Assembly: GCA_022702705.1 (NCBI GenBank)
Contig: CM040421.1
Coordinates: forward strand, 2,418,001-2,482,000
DNA length: 64,000 nt
DNA from: Papilionanthe hookeriana x Papilionanthe teres
Taxonomy: Eukaryota > Streptophyta > Magnoliopsida > Asparagales > Orchidaceae
Direction of reading: 5' to 3'
This document shows positions 20,689 to 31,150 of the stretch, in pieces. The position numbers were made by a program, and so were the translations under genes. Numbering within the stretch: position 1 is the first letter of the stretch; the number at the start of each line of letters is the position of its first letter. The notes beneath the pieces were generated by a model. That model was not told the origin of the DNA and did no database searches. It was given only the letters and a program-made list of their open reading frames with translations.

Positions 20689-20700
20689 CCATATAAACCC
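20689..20700 (+). promoter_or_regulatory. TATA-like box upstream of second extra ORF, copy A
   Basis: CCATATAAACCC, 25 bp after the palindromes. The same string CCATATAAAC occurs on the minus strand of copy E upstream of its first extra ORF (about 34449-34463). Activity is inferred. Confidence 0.45.
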
Positions 20701-21029
20701 CATTAGCCATGGATGACGCCTAAGCTTCACCTCCTTCCCCATTTTCATGAAAATACACCTCTTAGATCCATTTTGAGGTCAAAACATCAATTATTTGGGT
20801 GCGAAATCACTTGATTTCTTCGTCTCGAGGTCAGATCTACACTCTAATCCATTTATTTTCGATTTTCACCATAGTTTTTCCTATGTTTAGCTAAAAACAG
20901 AAATTTTGAGAAAAATTTTGATTTTTAGGTATTCTATTTGAATTTTTAAAATTATTTTAAGTTTCTTAAACTTAAAAAGAGTTTAAATATTTGATTACTA
21001 AATTTGTTCTTGTTTTCTTTCACGTTTAG

Positions 21030-22109
21030 ATGGCACCGAAATCTAAGCGAGGGAAGGGACGAGAAAATTTTTATAGTAGCAAGTTCGCGACTGCTGTAGT
21101 ACATTTTCGATATCACAAATTTGCGACATCGAGAAAGTTTATCTCATAGCGAAGCTTTTACAATCCGGGTGAAATGATCGAGAACACAATCGTTGTGTAC
21201 AACTGGCAACGATTCTGTTATTTCACTGTTGTTGTTGTTATTCCAGTCTTTTGCAAATTTTATGCTAACTTTTTAGATGCGGAAGACTAAGAAGTCTTCG
21301 TCAGAGGTATTGGAGTAGAATTTACTCCGGAGAGGATCAATGTGTTTTATGGACTACCACCTACCATCGAGTGCCACTATTCTGGATTATCTCCATCTGA
21401 GGGAGATCTTGAGATGATTATTGCTTATTTGACTAACGACAATGGAGCCTGGAAGTTCCGGAATGAAAAATGGGTAAATTTCAAATCTTCCAAATTAAAT
21501 GGTGTTTCAAAGGCTTGGCGAGAAAAAGCCGATAGATGTCGGCAGTATTATTTATGATTATGTGGAGTCTACTGCTAGATCCAGCACTTCTGTGGGACTG
21601 GGATTCCCATCTTTGATCTATTCTTTATTTGTTAGCAATGGAGTCACTGCTGATATTTCCGAGGAGAAGTCGAAGTCTACCAAGCCAATTGGGCAGGAGA
21701 GTGTTAGTATATATGATGGTCTTCGAGGGAATAGATCGGCCGCTCCTTCTACTTCTGCACACACTTCAGGTAGACCTTCTACTTCAGACCTTCTACTTCT
21801 ACTGCTGAGCCACCATCTAGTTTTTAGGAATCGATGCATGATCGCGTTTATGAGAGCAAGACAGATGAGTTATTTCAAACTCACTACAAAGTTGATTCTA
21901 TTGATAAGAAAATTGATCATTTATATGAGTATAACCAGAGGAAGAGTAGTTACGATGCTGAGTATGATGAAGCTCTCGTTAGATTCCTGAAGGGAGAGTA
22001 CGATGTTCAGTTTCCTACCTTTCCTAGTTTCTCACCATATGTTGATCCTAAGGATGTTGAGTTTTCTTTTGGTGATGATGATGATGCTGAGGCTACAGAC
22101 AGTGATTAG
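21030..22109 (+). pseudogene. second extra ORF, copy A (putative plant transposon protein domain)
   Basis: The start MAPKSKRGKGREN at 21030 directly follows a 3' splice-site-like sequence. The protein then reads in broken frames: YNWQRFCYFTVVVVIPVF, FYANFLDAED, VRGIGVEFTPERINVFYGLP and YLTNDNGAWKF. This succession resembles the domain annotated in plant genomes as putative plant transposon protein, common in Athila ORFs after pol. Ser/Thr-rich repeats (PSTSAHTSGRPSTS) follow, then a charged tail ending in an acidic cluster (GDDDDAEATDSD). Stops near 21147 and 21290 and frameshifts near 21500 and 21830 inactivate it. Copy E carries a counterpart. Confidence 0.7.
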
Positions 22110-22955
22110 TGGCCTGATTTACCTCTGAGTTGTGCTAAGTCTGTTGTTAGATTAGTTTGTTTGCTAGTATTGATTGTTGTTTCTTATTTGCTAGTTTAGA
22201 TTTGTTTATGTACTTTGTGTGGATTGTTGGGTGTTAAGACTGTTTTTAGAGTATTTTAATGTATTGTGTTTAAGATTGAAATTTGGATAAATTTATTCTT
22301 ATTTCTATTTCAATCTACTGTTTAGTAGTTAGTATTGTTGTTTTATTTCTGTTATTATAAGTAGTATTGTCATTTAATTTAATTACTAATGAGCCTGCTT
22401 ACTTTTATACCTGCTTCATAATTTCAGTATTATTCATAAAAGCATGTGTAGAAGTAAATTTTTCTTTCTAGAATATTTTTTTTTACTTACTTATAAAAAT
22501 TCCCTTTTAAAATTATTTTTTTCTTTCTCTCATACTTTAAAAAAAAAATTCATGATAGACCAAAACTTAAGTTTGGGGGAAAGGGAAAATACATTTAAAT
22601 TTAAATTTTATTTATCCTTAAAGAACTAATATTTTCTTAAAATAAAAAATTTTAACATAACATAAGGAATGAAGAATCTATTTAAGATCACTTAAATTTT
22701 TGAAATTATAAATAATTTAGTGGACTTAATCAAAAATTTTAATAACTTTGATTGATTTTAATAATAGAATTATTCAACTTAAAGAAGAATAAGATTAAGA
22801 AAATTTTCTATTCATAGTAGAGATAATTGAATTTTAGAAGTATTAAGAAATAAAAAATATAACTCGAAAAAGAATAGATTGAAATTCTTTTGAAATCTAT
22901 TTATGTTATAATAATTAAGTGAAAATGTAAAAGTTTGAAAATATAAGTTAAGGAT
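22110..22955 (+). other. 3' untranslated region of copy A, first part
   Basis: AT-rich and non-coding. It contains a polypurine tract AAGTTTGGGGGAAAGGG at 22569-22585, about 0.9 kb before the usual one. Confidence 0.75.
22569..22585 (+). promoter_or_regulatory. upstream (second) polypurine tract, copy A
   Basis: AAGTTTGGGGGAAAGGG resembles the Athila tract that primes plus-strand DNA. Copy E has one at the matching distance (30655-30680, minus). Confidence 0.55.
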
Positions 22956-23096
22956 AGTGAAGTTCAAAACTATTAACAGGCTATCCAGATACAGTAATCC
23001 TCTCTTTAAAAAAAAAGGGATATAGAAAAGAAAAAAAAAAGAAAAAGAGAGGAGAAGCTTGAGGAAATGCCTAATCAAAAATTGGCTTCACTTGAA
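22956..23096 (+). other. conserved 3'-UTR element, copy A
   Basis: Shared with copies E and F. It runs from GTGAAGTTCAAAACTATTAA through a purine-rich tract to AATTGGCTTCACTTG. CCTCTCTTT (22999-23007) pairs with AAAGAGAGG (23044-23052) around the A/G-rich tract, and GAAGC (23054-23058) with GCTTC (23085-23089). E and F have a swapped base pair in the first stem. Confidence 0.75.
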
Positions 23097-23446
23097 TTAA
23101 CTTATAAAAAGAAAACTGATTACATTTATTACTTAATTTTTATGCATGTTTTTATTAGAAAAGAATTTCATGAAGATCTTTTTCTTGTGAATAATTTATG
23201 TGATCTTAATATAATAAACTACAATTATTTTCGAAGTGAATGAAAAATTTTTGAAGTCTTATAATTTGGTAGTTAGAATATTCTTTAAATTCTTAAAATT
23301 AAACTTAGTTAGTGAAATTTGGTTAATGATCTACTAAAGACTTTATAAAATCAAAAATCATAAGGAGTCTTAAATATTTACCTTTTTATTCCAAATGTTA
23401 TACATTTTATATAGTAAAAAGGGTTACTTGAGGACAAGTAACGTTT

Positions 23447-23456
23447 AAGTTTGGGT
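23447..23456 (+). promoter_or_regulatory. 3' polypurine tract, copy A
   Basis: AAGTTTGGGT directly abuts the 3' LTR. It is weaker than in copy E (AAGTTTGGGGGATTT), probably through decay. Confidence 0.7.
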
Positions 23457-25289
23457 TGATCCAAGAAAAAACTACCTATTTTTATGCAGATTTTATTAAA
23501 TTTTAAGGATATTATGCTTTAATGAAAGGTATTTTCGTGTTTTTGGATGTAGGTGATACAAAAATGTTCAATAAGGAGAAAAATATGAAAAAGGAGCAAA
23601 AAGGAGCAAAAATGGAGCCAAAACGCAAAATTTTTGAAATTACTGGCCTGGCGCTTAGGCGCCAGAGTCCGACGCCTAAGCGCCGGCTCGATACGAAAAC
23701 CGTTAGGTTTTCGACGACTTTGGGCGGTTATTTCGACGGTGCGAGCGGTTATCGGACCTTCTGAAGACTGGCATTTGTTCCTGGTTTATAGGACATGTGA
23801 TACAATGTATTTGGACGCTTCAAAACGGTTTTAATCGTGAAGAGGTGCGATCCAAAGTGAAGAGGTGCGAAGAACTGGATGCGGTGTCCGACGCCTAGGC
23901 GCCAGATTCCGGCACCTAGGCGCTAGACACACCTTCTAGAAGATTCATTGAATGTGGACACATTTTGAAGAGGTGCCTTGAGGCAACCCTTGAAGCCTAT
24001 AAATAGGAGGGTATTCCTTCAGAGAAAAAGGCCCATCTACCCCCTATCTAGAATCCTATCTAGAGAGAGAATTAGAGAGATCATATTAGGGCCACCTTTT
24101 TACTTTCCTTCATAAATTAGTGAGTTTATTTTAGAGTTTGTATTTAGAGTTTGAAAGAGTTGGTGCATCTGTAGTTCATTACATTGTGGAATCAGTAGGA
24201 ATCAGAAGTTCAGTAGGAGAAACATCTAAGATAAGTGTTTTTATTTTGATTCAAAGTTTATTTATTATGTTTTGTTATTTAATTTCAATGTGTTCTGAGT
24301 AGTTACTTTACTTTCTCCATTCAATTATGAAAAGATAAATAAGAAAATACAAAATTCGTCGGAGAATTAAAAATCATATATTTTCAAAACATTTTGATGA
24401 TATTAAAACCGGTTCTTAATTTACTATTTAAATTGGCCATTTAAATTGTTAAAACCTGTTGAAGAGTTTTGAGACCTAGAAGGAGATGAATTCTTAACTT
24501 GTAGATATCACATGAATCTTTGGGTAATCGAAGGCCTTGTGCGGGTTATTCAAGGTGAAGTGCAAATAAATAGGAAGATATTATATAATGGACGTAGAAT
24601 TGATAAGTTTTTTGAGTGACAGACTAAATTCGTGTGATTTGGTTTATAGGAAAGGAAAGGATCACTAGTAGGGCCGACCATAACCACCCTTGGACATCTA
24701 GTAGTGTGAGCCTAGATTAACCCATTCTACTAACAATACATCCGGACCTGATATATAGGCTAGCCAATGTTCTTTGCACCTGGATCAAAGGGTAAAGAAT
24801 ATGAATGTTTCTATTTGGCATAATACCATAAATTTATATTCTCCACGAATATTATCATTATCTTAGAAAATCTTGGATTAATTTAAAGGGAGAAAGTTGC
24901 TTTCTTATTGTTATTTACATCAATTATTTTATTTCTGTTTTATTATTGCATCTAGTAAATTAATGATATTTTATTTTTAATTATAAAAGAAATACTTTAA
25001 AATAAAAATATTTAAAGATCTATAGCTCTCTCCTCGTGGGAACGATACTGGGGTCTTGGTTTCAAAACCCTATATTACTTGAAATGATACGTATATCTGC
25101 GTAGAACCCCTAGTGTGTAAAATATTTTCCATAAAATTATATTTATATACACTAGTCACTATTATTATTTATAACATATATTTTTGAAAGCATTAATTAG
25201 TACATTGATCTTCAGAGGATTTCGGGTCAAGTTTTTGGCACCGTTGCCGGGGAAGAAGCTTTTAGTACACATATATTTATATCGGGTCA
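23457..25289 (+). repeat. 3' LTR of copy A
   Basis: Starts TGATCCAAG and ends ATCGGGTCA, colinear with 12090-13958. It has palindrome blocks at 23647-23686 and 23887-23926, a TATA box at about 23999-24008, and the PBS-like sequence at 25236-25253. It has one palindrome unit fewer and one GGAGCAAAAA unit fewer than the 5' LTR. Confidence 0.93.
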
Positions 25290-25294
25290 ATGTT
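25290..25294. repeat. target-site duplication ATGTT, right of copy A
   Basis: Matches 12085-12089. Confidence 0.95.
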
Positions 25295-26606
25295 CTTTTC
25301 CAGTTTCTTTTTGATTGATTTCAACATTACTAGGAAGTGTTCCTGAATGTCTGTAATTAATTAAATTAGTAATTTATCTCATTTGATTCTCAATATTACG
25401 AATAACAGTGTTTTGATTTTGTAATTGATTACTTAGTTGTAAAATTAATTCTTCTATAGATAACTTTTTTTGTTGATTATTAAATCCAGGTGGTTTATAG
25501 TTTGAATTTACTTGATTGTTACAGTTTTCAGTTGGATGAGATTGATTATTACCTCATTGTTGTTGTGAATTATTCCAGTTAAAATTTGGGTGATTTTTCC
25601 ATCCAGGATTATAATAATTGGAATAAGGGTTATTTTTACTAGCAATAGCTTGTAAAGTTTCAATAGTTTGAGAATCTTCAATATTAGCAGAGTTATTATG
25701 TGATATATTGATAACAAAATTATCTAATTTCTTAGATATAGCAGCTACTTGTGAAGCTAATATATAAAAGGCTTCGTTATCATGAATACTTGCCATTCTT
25801 TTAGGATTAATCATTTCAGAAGGCCCTTGAAAATTATTGTTAGCCATTTCTTCAATTAAAGTATAAGCTTCTTCGTATGATTTAGCCATTAAAGAACCTC
25901 CAGCAGCAGCATCAATAATTGATTTAAGTGATCCAATTAGTCCGTTATAAAATGTTTGAATAATTAACCAATCAGGTAAAGCATGATGTGGACATTTTCT
26001 TAATAGTTCTTTAAATCTTTCCCAAGTTTCATAAATTGTCTCCCCGTCAAATTGACTAAATGAAGTAATATCATTTCTCAATTTAACAGTTTTAGAAGGA
26101 GGAAAATATTTAGCAAGGAATTTTTGTGCCATTTCAGCCCATGTTTTAATAGAGCATGTTGCTCATGAGTTCAACCACATCTTTGCTTTATCTCTTAAAC
26201 AAAAAGGAAAGAGTCTAAGTCTAATAGCATCATCAGAAACATTGTTATATTTAAAGGTAGCACAAAGTTCTAAAAAACTAGCAAGGTGTAAATTTGGATC
26301 CTCATTTGGTGTTCCCCCAAATTAATTATTTTAAACCATTTGAATAATATTCAATTTAAGCTCAAAAGAATTAGCATCTACAATAGGTATTTGAATACTA
26401 CTATGAAGTTCATCAACTGTAGGGTTAGAATAATCCCTTAATGGTTTGTAAACAATTTGTTCATTAATTTCAATGGGATTTTATAAATTATTATGTAAAT
26501 TAGCCATCTCTTAATATTTTTGAACTTTTTTTCCTTTTTTAATTCTTCTAACAGTTCTTTCTAATTTAGAATCTAAAGGTAATAATCCTTCAAATCCATA
26601 ACTACG
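25295..26606 (-). pseudogene. Athila gag of copy B
   Basis: Read from about 26606 downward: GFEGLLPLDSKLERTVRRIKKGKK (no ATG in frame at the start), then VYKPLRDYSNPTVDELHSSIQ, NEDPNLHLASFLELCATFKY, LFPFCLRDKAKMWLNS, and the long intact frame 25554-26132 (AQKFLAKYFPPSKTVKLRND, ETWERFKELLRKCPHH). Where A and C have a stop after SILAS, B keeps a Gln codon. A Gln/Asn-rich C-terminal part follows. Stops lie in the N-terminal third and after LNS. The gag-protease linker is interrupted at 25290 by copy A. Confidence 0.9.
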
Positions 26607-26752
26607 CCTAAAAGTAAATAAAAAGTAAAATAGCAGGAAATAAAATTATTATTATTTTTGTTTTTGTTGTTTTTGTTTTTTTTATTTTTTTGTATTTTTG
26701 ATAATAAAAGAAATAAATAAAATAAAAATATTTAAAATCTATAAATTTTGCC

Positions 26753-26770
26753 TCCCTGGCAACGGCGCCG
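26753..26770 (-). promoter_or_regulatory. primer-binding site of copy B
   Basis: Minus strand CGGCGCCGTTGCCAGGGA, two mismatches to the tRNA-Asp complement. Confidence 0.85.
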
Positions 26771-26776
26771 AAAACT

Positions 26777-28581
26777 TGACTCTCGATCCGCAGCAATGCA
26801 CCAAAATCTTGGTTTGCAATCGCCAAACAATGCAGTAATTTATGTTATCAAAAATATGTTATAGTCAATACTTTAACTCAAATAATAATAGCAGCTAGTG
26901 TCTATAAATATAATTTTATGGAAAATATTTTACACACTAGGGGTACTACGCAAGTATACGTATCGCTTCAAGTAATATAGAGCTTTAAATAATGACTCCA
27001 CTATCGATCCCACGAGGAGGATTATAGATTTTTTTAAATATTTTGATTTTATTTTTATGTATTTCTTTTAAAGTTAACAAGTTGATATTTAATTTACTAG
27101 ATGCAGAAATAAAGTAGTAAAAAAGTATTGATTGATGTAAATAAAAATAAGCAAACAACTTTCTTCCTTTCAATTAATCCAAGACTTTTTAGATAATGTA
27201 ATATTCCTGGAAAATATAAATTTATGGTATTGTTCCAAATAGAAGCATTCCTATTCTTTACCTTTGCTCGATAATATAAAGAACATTGGCTAATCTATAG
27301 ATCAGGTCTGGATGTATTGTTAATAGAATGGGTTAATCTAGGCTCACACTACTAGATGTCCAAGGGTGGCTATGGTCGGCCCTACTTGTGACCCTTTACT
27401 TCTCTATAAACCAAATTACAAGAATTTAGCCTGTCACTCTAAAAACTTATCAATCCTATTTATTTTCACTTCACCTTGAATAACCCGCGCAAGGCCTTCG
27501 ACTACCCAAGGATTCATGTGATATCTACTAGTTAAAAGTTCATCTCCTTCTAGGTCTCAAAACTCTTTAACAAATTTTAACAATTTAAATGGCCAATTTA
27601 AATAGTAAATTAAGATCCGGTATTAATATCATCACAATGTTTAAAATATAAATATAGTTTTTAATTCTCCATCGAATTTTATATTATCTTATTTATCTTT
27701 TCATAATTGAAAGGAGAAAGTAAAGTAACTACTCAGAACACATTGAATTTAAACAACAAAACATATAAATAAAACTTTGAATCAAAATACAAATACTTAT
27801 CTCAAGTGTTTCTCCAACTGAACCTCTGAATCCTTCTGACTCCAAAGTAAATAGACTTCAAAAGCACCGACTCTTCAAATACTCTCAATATAAACTCTAA
27901 AATAAACTCACTAAATAATAAAAGAAACTATAAATATGGCCCTTAAAATATTTCTCTAATTTCTCTCTCTAAATGGAACTTTAAAGCTAGGTGGTTTTTG
28001 GTTGGGTTGTGGATTTTTGGGACCTTTTTCTCTGATGGAGTAGCCTCCTATTTATAGGCTTCAAGAGTTGCCTTGAGGTACCTCTTCAAAATGTGTCCAT
28101 GTTCAATGAATCTTCTAAAAGGTGTGTCTGGCGCCTAGGCGCCGGACTCTGCATCCAGTTCTTTGCACATCTTCACTTTGGGTCGCACCTCTTTGCGATC
28201 CTAACCGTTTCCAATCGTCCAAATACAATGTATCACATGTCCTATAATCCAGGAATAAATACCAATCTTCTAGATGATCCAATAACCACTAACACCGTCA
28301 AAATAACCGTCCAGAAGTAGTCAAAAATCTTACAGAATTCTGTATCGAACTAGCGCTTAGGCGCCGGATTCTGGAGCCTAGGCGCCAGACCAATTATTTT
28401 GAAAATTTTGCATTTTGGCTCCATTTTTGCTCCTTTTTGCTCCCTTTTCATCTTTTTATCCTTCTTGAACATTTTTACATCACCTACATCCAAAACACAA
28501 AAATATCTTTCATTAAAGCATAATATCCTTAAAAATTTGATAAAAATCAAGGCATTAAATAGGTATTTTTTTCATGGATCA
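26777..28581 (-). repeat. 5' LTR of copy B
   Basis: On the minus strand it starts TGATCCATGAAAA (28581) and ends at 26777. It is the same subfamily as A and C: upstream TTTTGGATGTAGGTGAT, palindromes at 28351-28389 and 28127-28146, TATA box at 28048-28057, and the conserved GATACGTATACTTGCG at about 26945-26975. It is more diverged from A than C is in the leader part. Confidence 0.9.
28048..28057 (-). promoter_or_regulatory. TATA box of copy B LTR
   Basis: Minus strand CTATAAATAG, the same box and spacing to the palindromes as in copy A. Confidence 0.75.
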
Positions 28582-29746
28582 GCTAACATCTACACTTCAG
28601 CACCCAAACAATAGGACCGAATTGAGGATTTTAGCCTATCACTCTAAAATCTCCAATTCTAAGCCCAATGAATATTATTTCTCTATTTATTCACACCCTA
28701 CTTCTAAGGACTTTGACCTCCCTCAATCTCAGATGTAATCTTTACTATAGTTGTTAAACTCAACATATTTTAACTATTCAATTGGCCAGATTGAAAGTAA
28801 ATTAAGAATTAAGTAAAAGATTATGACAACTTCTTTAAACTTTTATGGCACACTAATTCTATTTACCATTTCACAAAAATATTAAAAATAGGAAAAAGAC
28901 AGAAAAACTACTCAGATTTAATGGAGATGATACAATAAACTTGGATTTCATATATAAAAGTAAATTTCTACAAACTAAAGTAAATAAACAAAACTTATCT
29001 TAAATTCCTCCCCAAGTAAACTCCTTGAAGTTCCTCTGAATCTCTTCCTTTCTTTACAGTATGCGGAATTCTCCTTCAAAATAGTAATGAAGAAGAGATC
29101 TCTCACTTCCCTTCCACTCTTACAATTCTTTGAAGAATTCCTCACCAATAACTCTATCTGAACTCACTATTTGACACTCATTAAATAACAACAATGGAAA
29201 CTAGTGGACTCTCTATTTGACACTAAGTGACTCTTAGAAGACCCCAAAAGGAATTGTTAAGAGCTCATAGTGACTTTTAGAGGACCCAAACAGGACATTT
29301 TTTCGACCTAGAATTGTTCTTTTTAAAGTTGTTGAAGTCTCCAAGGAAATCATCCACATTCAACGTATTTATTGAAAGAACCATCGATCCCGCCATCGAC
29401 AGCCTCAAGCTCCGCAGTCGGCAGCCTTCTAGAAACTCTGCCTTGAACTGAACCCACTGTAGGTGGCCTCGACCTCTGCCGTTGGCGGTCTCCCTTAAAA
29501 TATATTTTGAACTCTCAGAAAATCATGATGTTGGTGCCATCGACCTCGTCGTCGGTGCCATAGGTCAAATTTTCATAATTTAGTCCTTTTTGCTCCAAAT
29601 TCTCTCCTTTTTGCATATTTTCGCTCCATTATCCTTAAATCTTCATACCTACAGAAAAACACCAAAAATACCCTTCTTTAAAGTGCAATATCATCAAAAT
29701 CAGTATAAAATAAGCATGAAAATCTTAACATTTTTTCCTTGGTTCA
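28582..29746 (-). repeat. 3' LTR of copy E (first 1165 bp only)
   Basis: Colinear with 40825-41981 of the 5' LTR. It contains GC-rich repeats at 29388-29570 of the type GCCGTCGGCGGCCTCGAGC, degenerate. The part corresponding to 40269-40824 is missing beyond the copy B insertion. Confidence 0.92.
29388..29570. repeat. GC-rich repeats in 3' LTR of copy E
   Basis: Three clusters (29388-29432, 29457-29492, 29526-29563) of the motif (C)CGTCGGCGGCCTCGA(G/C)CTC. This is another sequence than in copies A-D but at the same place in the LTR. Confidence 0.8.
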
Positions 29747-29761
29747 AAATCCCCCAAACTT
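29747..29761 (-). promoter_or_regulatory. 3' polypurine tract, copy E
   Basis: Minus strand AAGTTTGGGGGATTT, directly before the 3' LTR. It primes plus-strand synthesis. Confidence 0.85.
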
Positions 29762-30104
29762 AACTATTACTTGTCCTCAAGTAATCTTTAGTACTACATA
29801 AAAGTTATAATATATTGTGGTAAAGCTTTAATTCAGAAATAATATAATTTTGATTTAAATAAATATTATATCAAGAATTCTTGGAAAGATTTTCAAGTAA
29901 TTAGCTTAATTCTGTAGGTATAATGCTATCTAGTCATCAAGTCTAAGAGTTCTAGTTTTCTATTTATTTCAAGAATGACTATATGTTGCAATATCAATTC
30001 ACTTAGAATATTCAGAAGATAGGAACTTCATGAGGATACTATTAGTAAAAAAACTAGTCATAAATATAAGTTTAGAAATGCTTTTAGTTTTCCCTTTAGG
30101 TTAA

Positions 30105-30309
30105 TCCAAGTGAAGCCAATTTTTGATAAGGCATCTCCTCAAGCTTCTCCTCACTTACTTTTTTTTCTTTTGGATTGTTTTTCAATCCTATATATTTTTC
30201 TTTTATTTTCCGTGATTGTTCTTTTTAATCCTTTTATTTTTCTTTCTTTTTCTTTTTCAAGTGAGGATTACTATATCTAGATAGCCTGTTAATAATTTTG
30301 AACTTCACT
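30105..30309 (-). other. conserved 3'-UTR element, copy E
   Basis: Minus-strand counterpart of 22956-23096 with a longer A/G-rich loop. The stem is CCTCACTT (plus 30259-30266 reversed) with AAGTGAGG (plus 30149-30156 reversed). GAAGC and GCTTC of the second hairpin are kept. Confidence 0.75.
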
Positions 30310-30654
30310 CTTCTTTTCCTAAATTTGAAACTTTAAAACATTCTTTACCTTATATGTACTTCATAGTTTTACATCATTGAATCCCAATCTTTTCTGTCTC
30401 AACTAAATTCCTAAGATTTTTAATGTTTCAAAATATAATTTTCTTTACTTTAAATAGATAACTATATTCTTATCCTCTTATATTAAATATCTTAACCTAC
30501 AAAATTAATTATTCATTACCAAAAATTTTTCTTTGAATTTTCTATAATATTTTAGATAAAATCTAAATATAGTTATATGAAATAAATTTTATCACAAAAA
30601 TCATATTATAATTTTTGAAAATATGTTATTTGAGAATATATAATAGTTCATATT

Positions 30655-30680
30655 CCCCCCCCCGCCCCCCAAACTTAAAG
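30655..30680 (-). promoter_or_regulatory. upstream (second) polypurine tract, copy E
   Basis: Minus strand CTTTAAGTTTGGGGGGCGGG and more G, about 0.9 kb before the 3' tract, as in copy A. Confidence 0.55.
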
Positions 30681-31150
30681 TTTTCTATAATAGAAATAAT
30701 ATAGGGTGAAAAGAAAAACTTTAAATATAAGAAAAAACATACCTTTGCACTTTAGGCATTTTTGTCTTTTTTAAAATTTGCAGGTTCTTCTCAAAATTTC
30801 TAACTTCAACTGACTTGTAATAATAAAAACCTTTCTACACATATAGCAATTTAGAAAATTTGCTGGAAGTATATAAAACTAAACATTAAACAACAATTAA
30901 CTACACAGAATATATGCATTTCACAACAGAGAACAAACAGTTTACTATTTTACACTATTCAGTTCATAATTACAATTGCAATAACAATCCATCATAGACA
31001 TCCAGAATTGAAAATACAAACTGCAAAACTAAACGCATATCCCAGAAACACAATATAGTCCACATAATACAATTAATAAAAATGAAAGTACTACAACAAA
31101 ACTAAAACAAACAGATGCATCACATCACATCACTATCAGGCATCAAAATC

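Larger units (their letters stand above)
20233..21029 (+). other. spacer between the two extra ORFs, copy A
   Basis: AT-rich with GC-rich palindromes at 20625-20663, a TATA-like box CCATATAAACCC (20689-20700), and a pyrimidine-rich stretch ending TTTCACGTTTAG directly before the next ATG, which fits a 3' splice site. No coding frame is seen. Confidence 0.6.
12090..25289 (+). mobile_element. Athila-type LTR retrotransposon copy A, complete but decayed
   Basis: 13.2 kb with two LTRs (12090-13958 and 23457-25289), PBS for tRNA-Asp, gag, protease, RT, RNase H, integrase, two further ORFs, a 3' polypurine tract and a 5-bp ATGTT target duplication. It sits head-to-head inside copy B of the same subfamily. 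The LTRs differ by scattered substitutions and small indels (several percent by eye) and the coding region has many stops, so it is not a recent insertion. A, B and C share LTR starts TGATCYA and very similar proteins. Confidence 0.95.
25290..28581 (-). mobile_element. Athila copy B, 5' part (LTR, PBS, gag)
   Basis: The 5' part of copy B, continuing at 10336-12089 beyond copy A. It has the 5' LTR 26777-28581, PBS and gag. The leader between PBS and gag (26610-26750) is mostly T/A simple sequence on the plus strand. The right edge abuts the 3' LTR of copy E, into which B inserted. The flank is GCTAA; the partner target duplication is outside the window. Confidence 0.9.
29762..31150 (-). other. 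3' untranslated region of copy E
   Basis: AT-rich and non-coding. It holds the conserved 3'-UTR element (30105-30309) and a second polypurine tract (30655-30680). No frame is supported. Confidence 0.75.

Noticed and set aside
22444..23078. Phe/Leu-rich frames in the 3' UTR of copy A
   Set aside because: Translation of T-rich or A-rich simple sequence; the same region in E has no corresponding frame.
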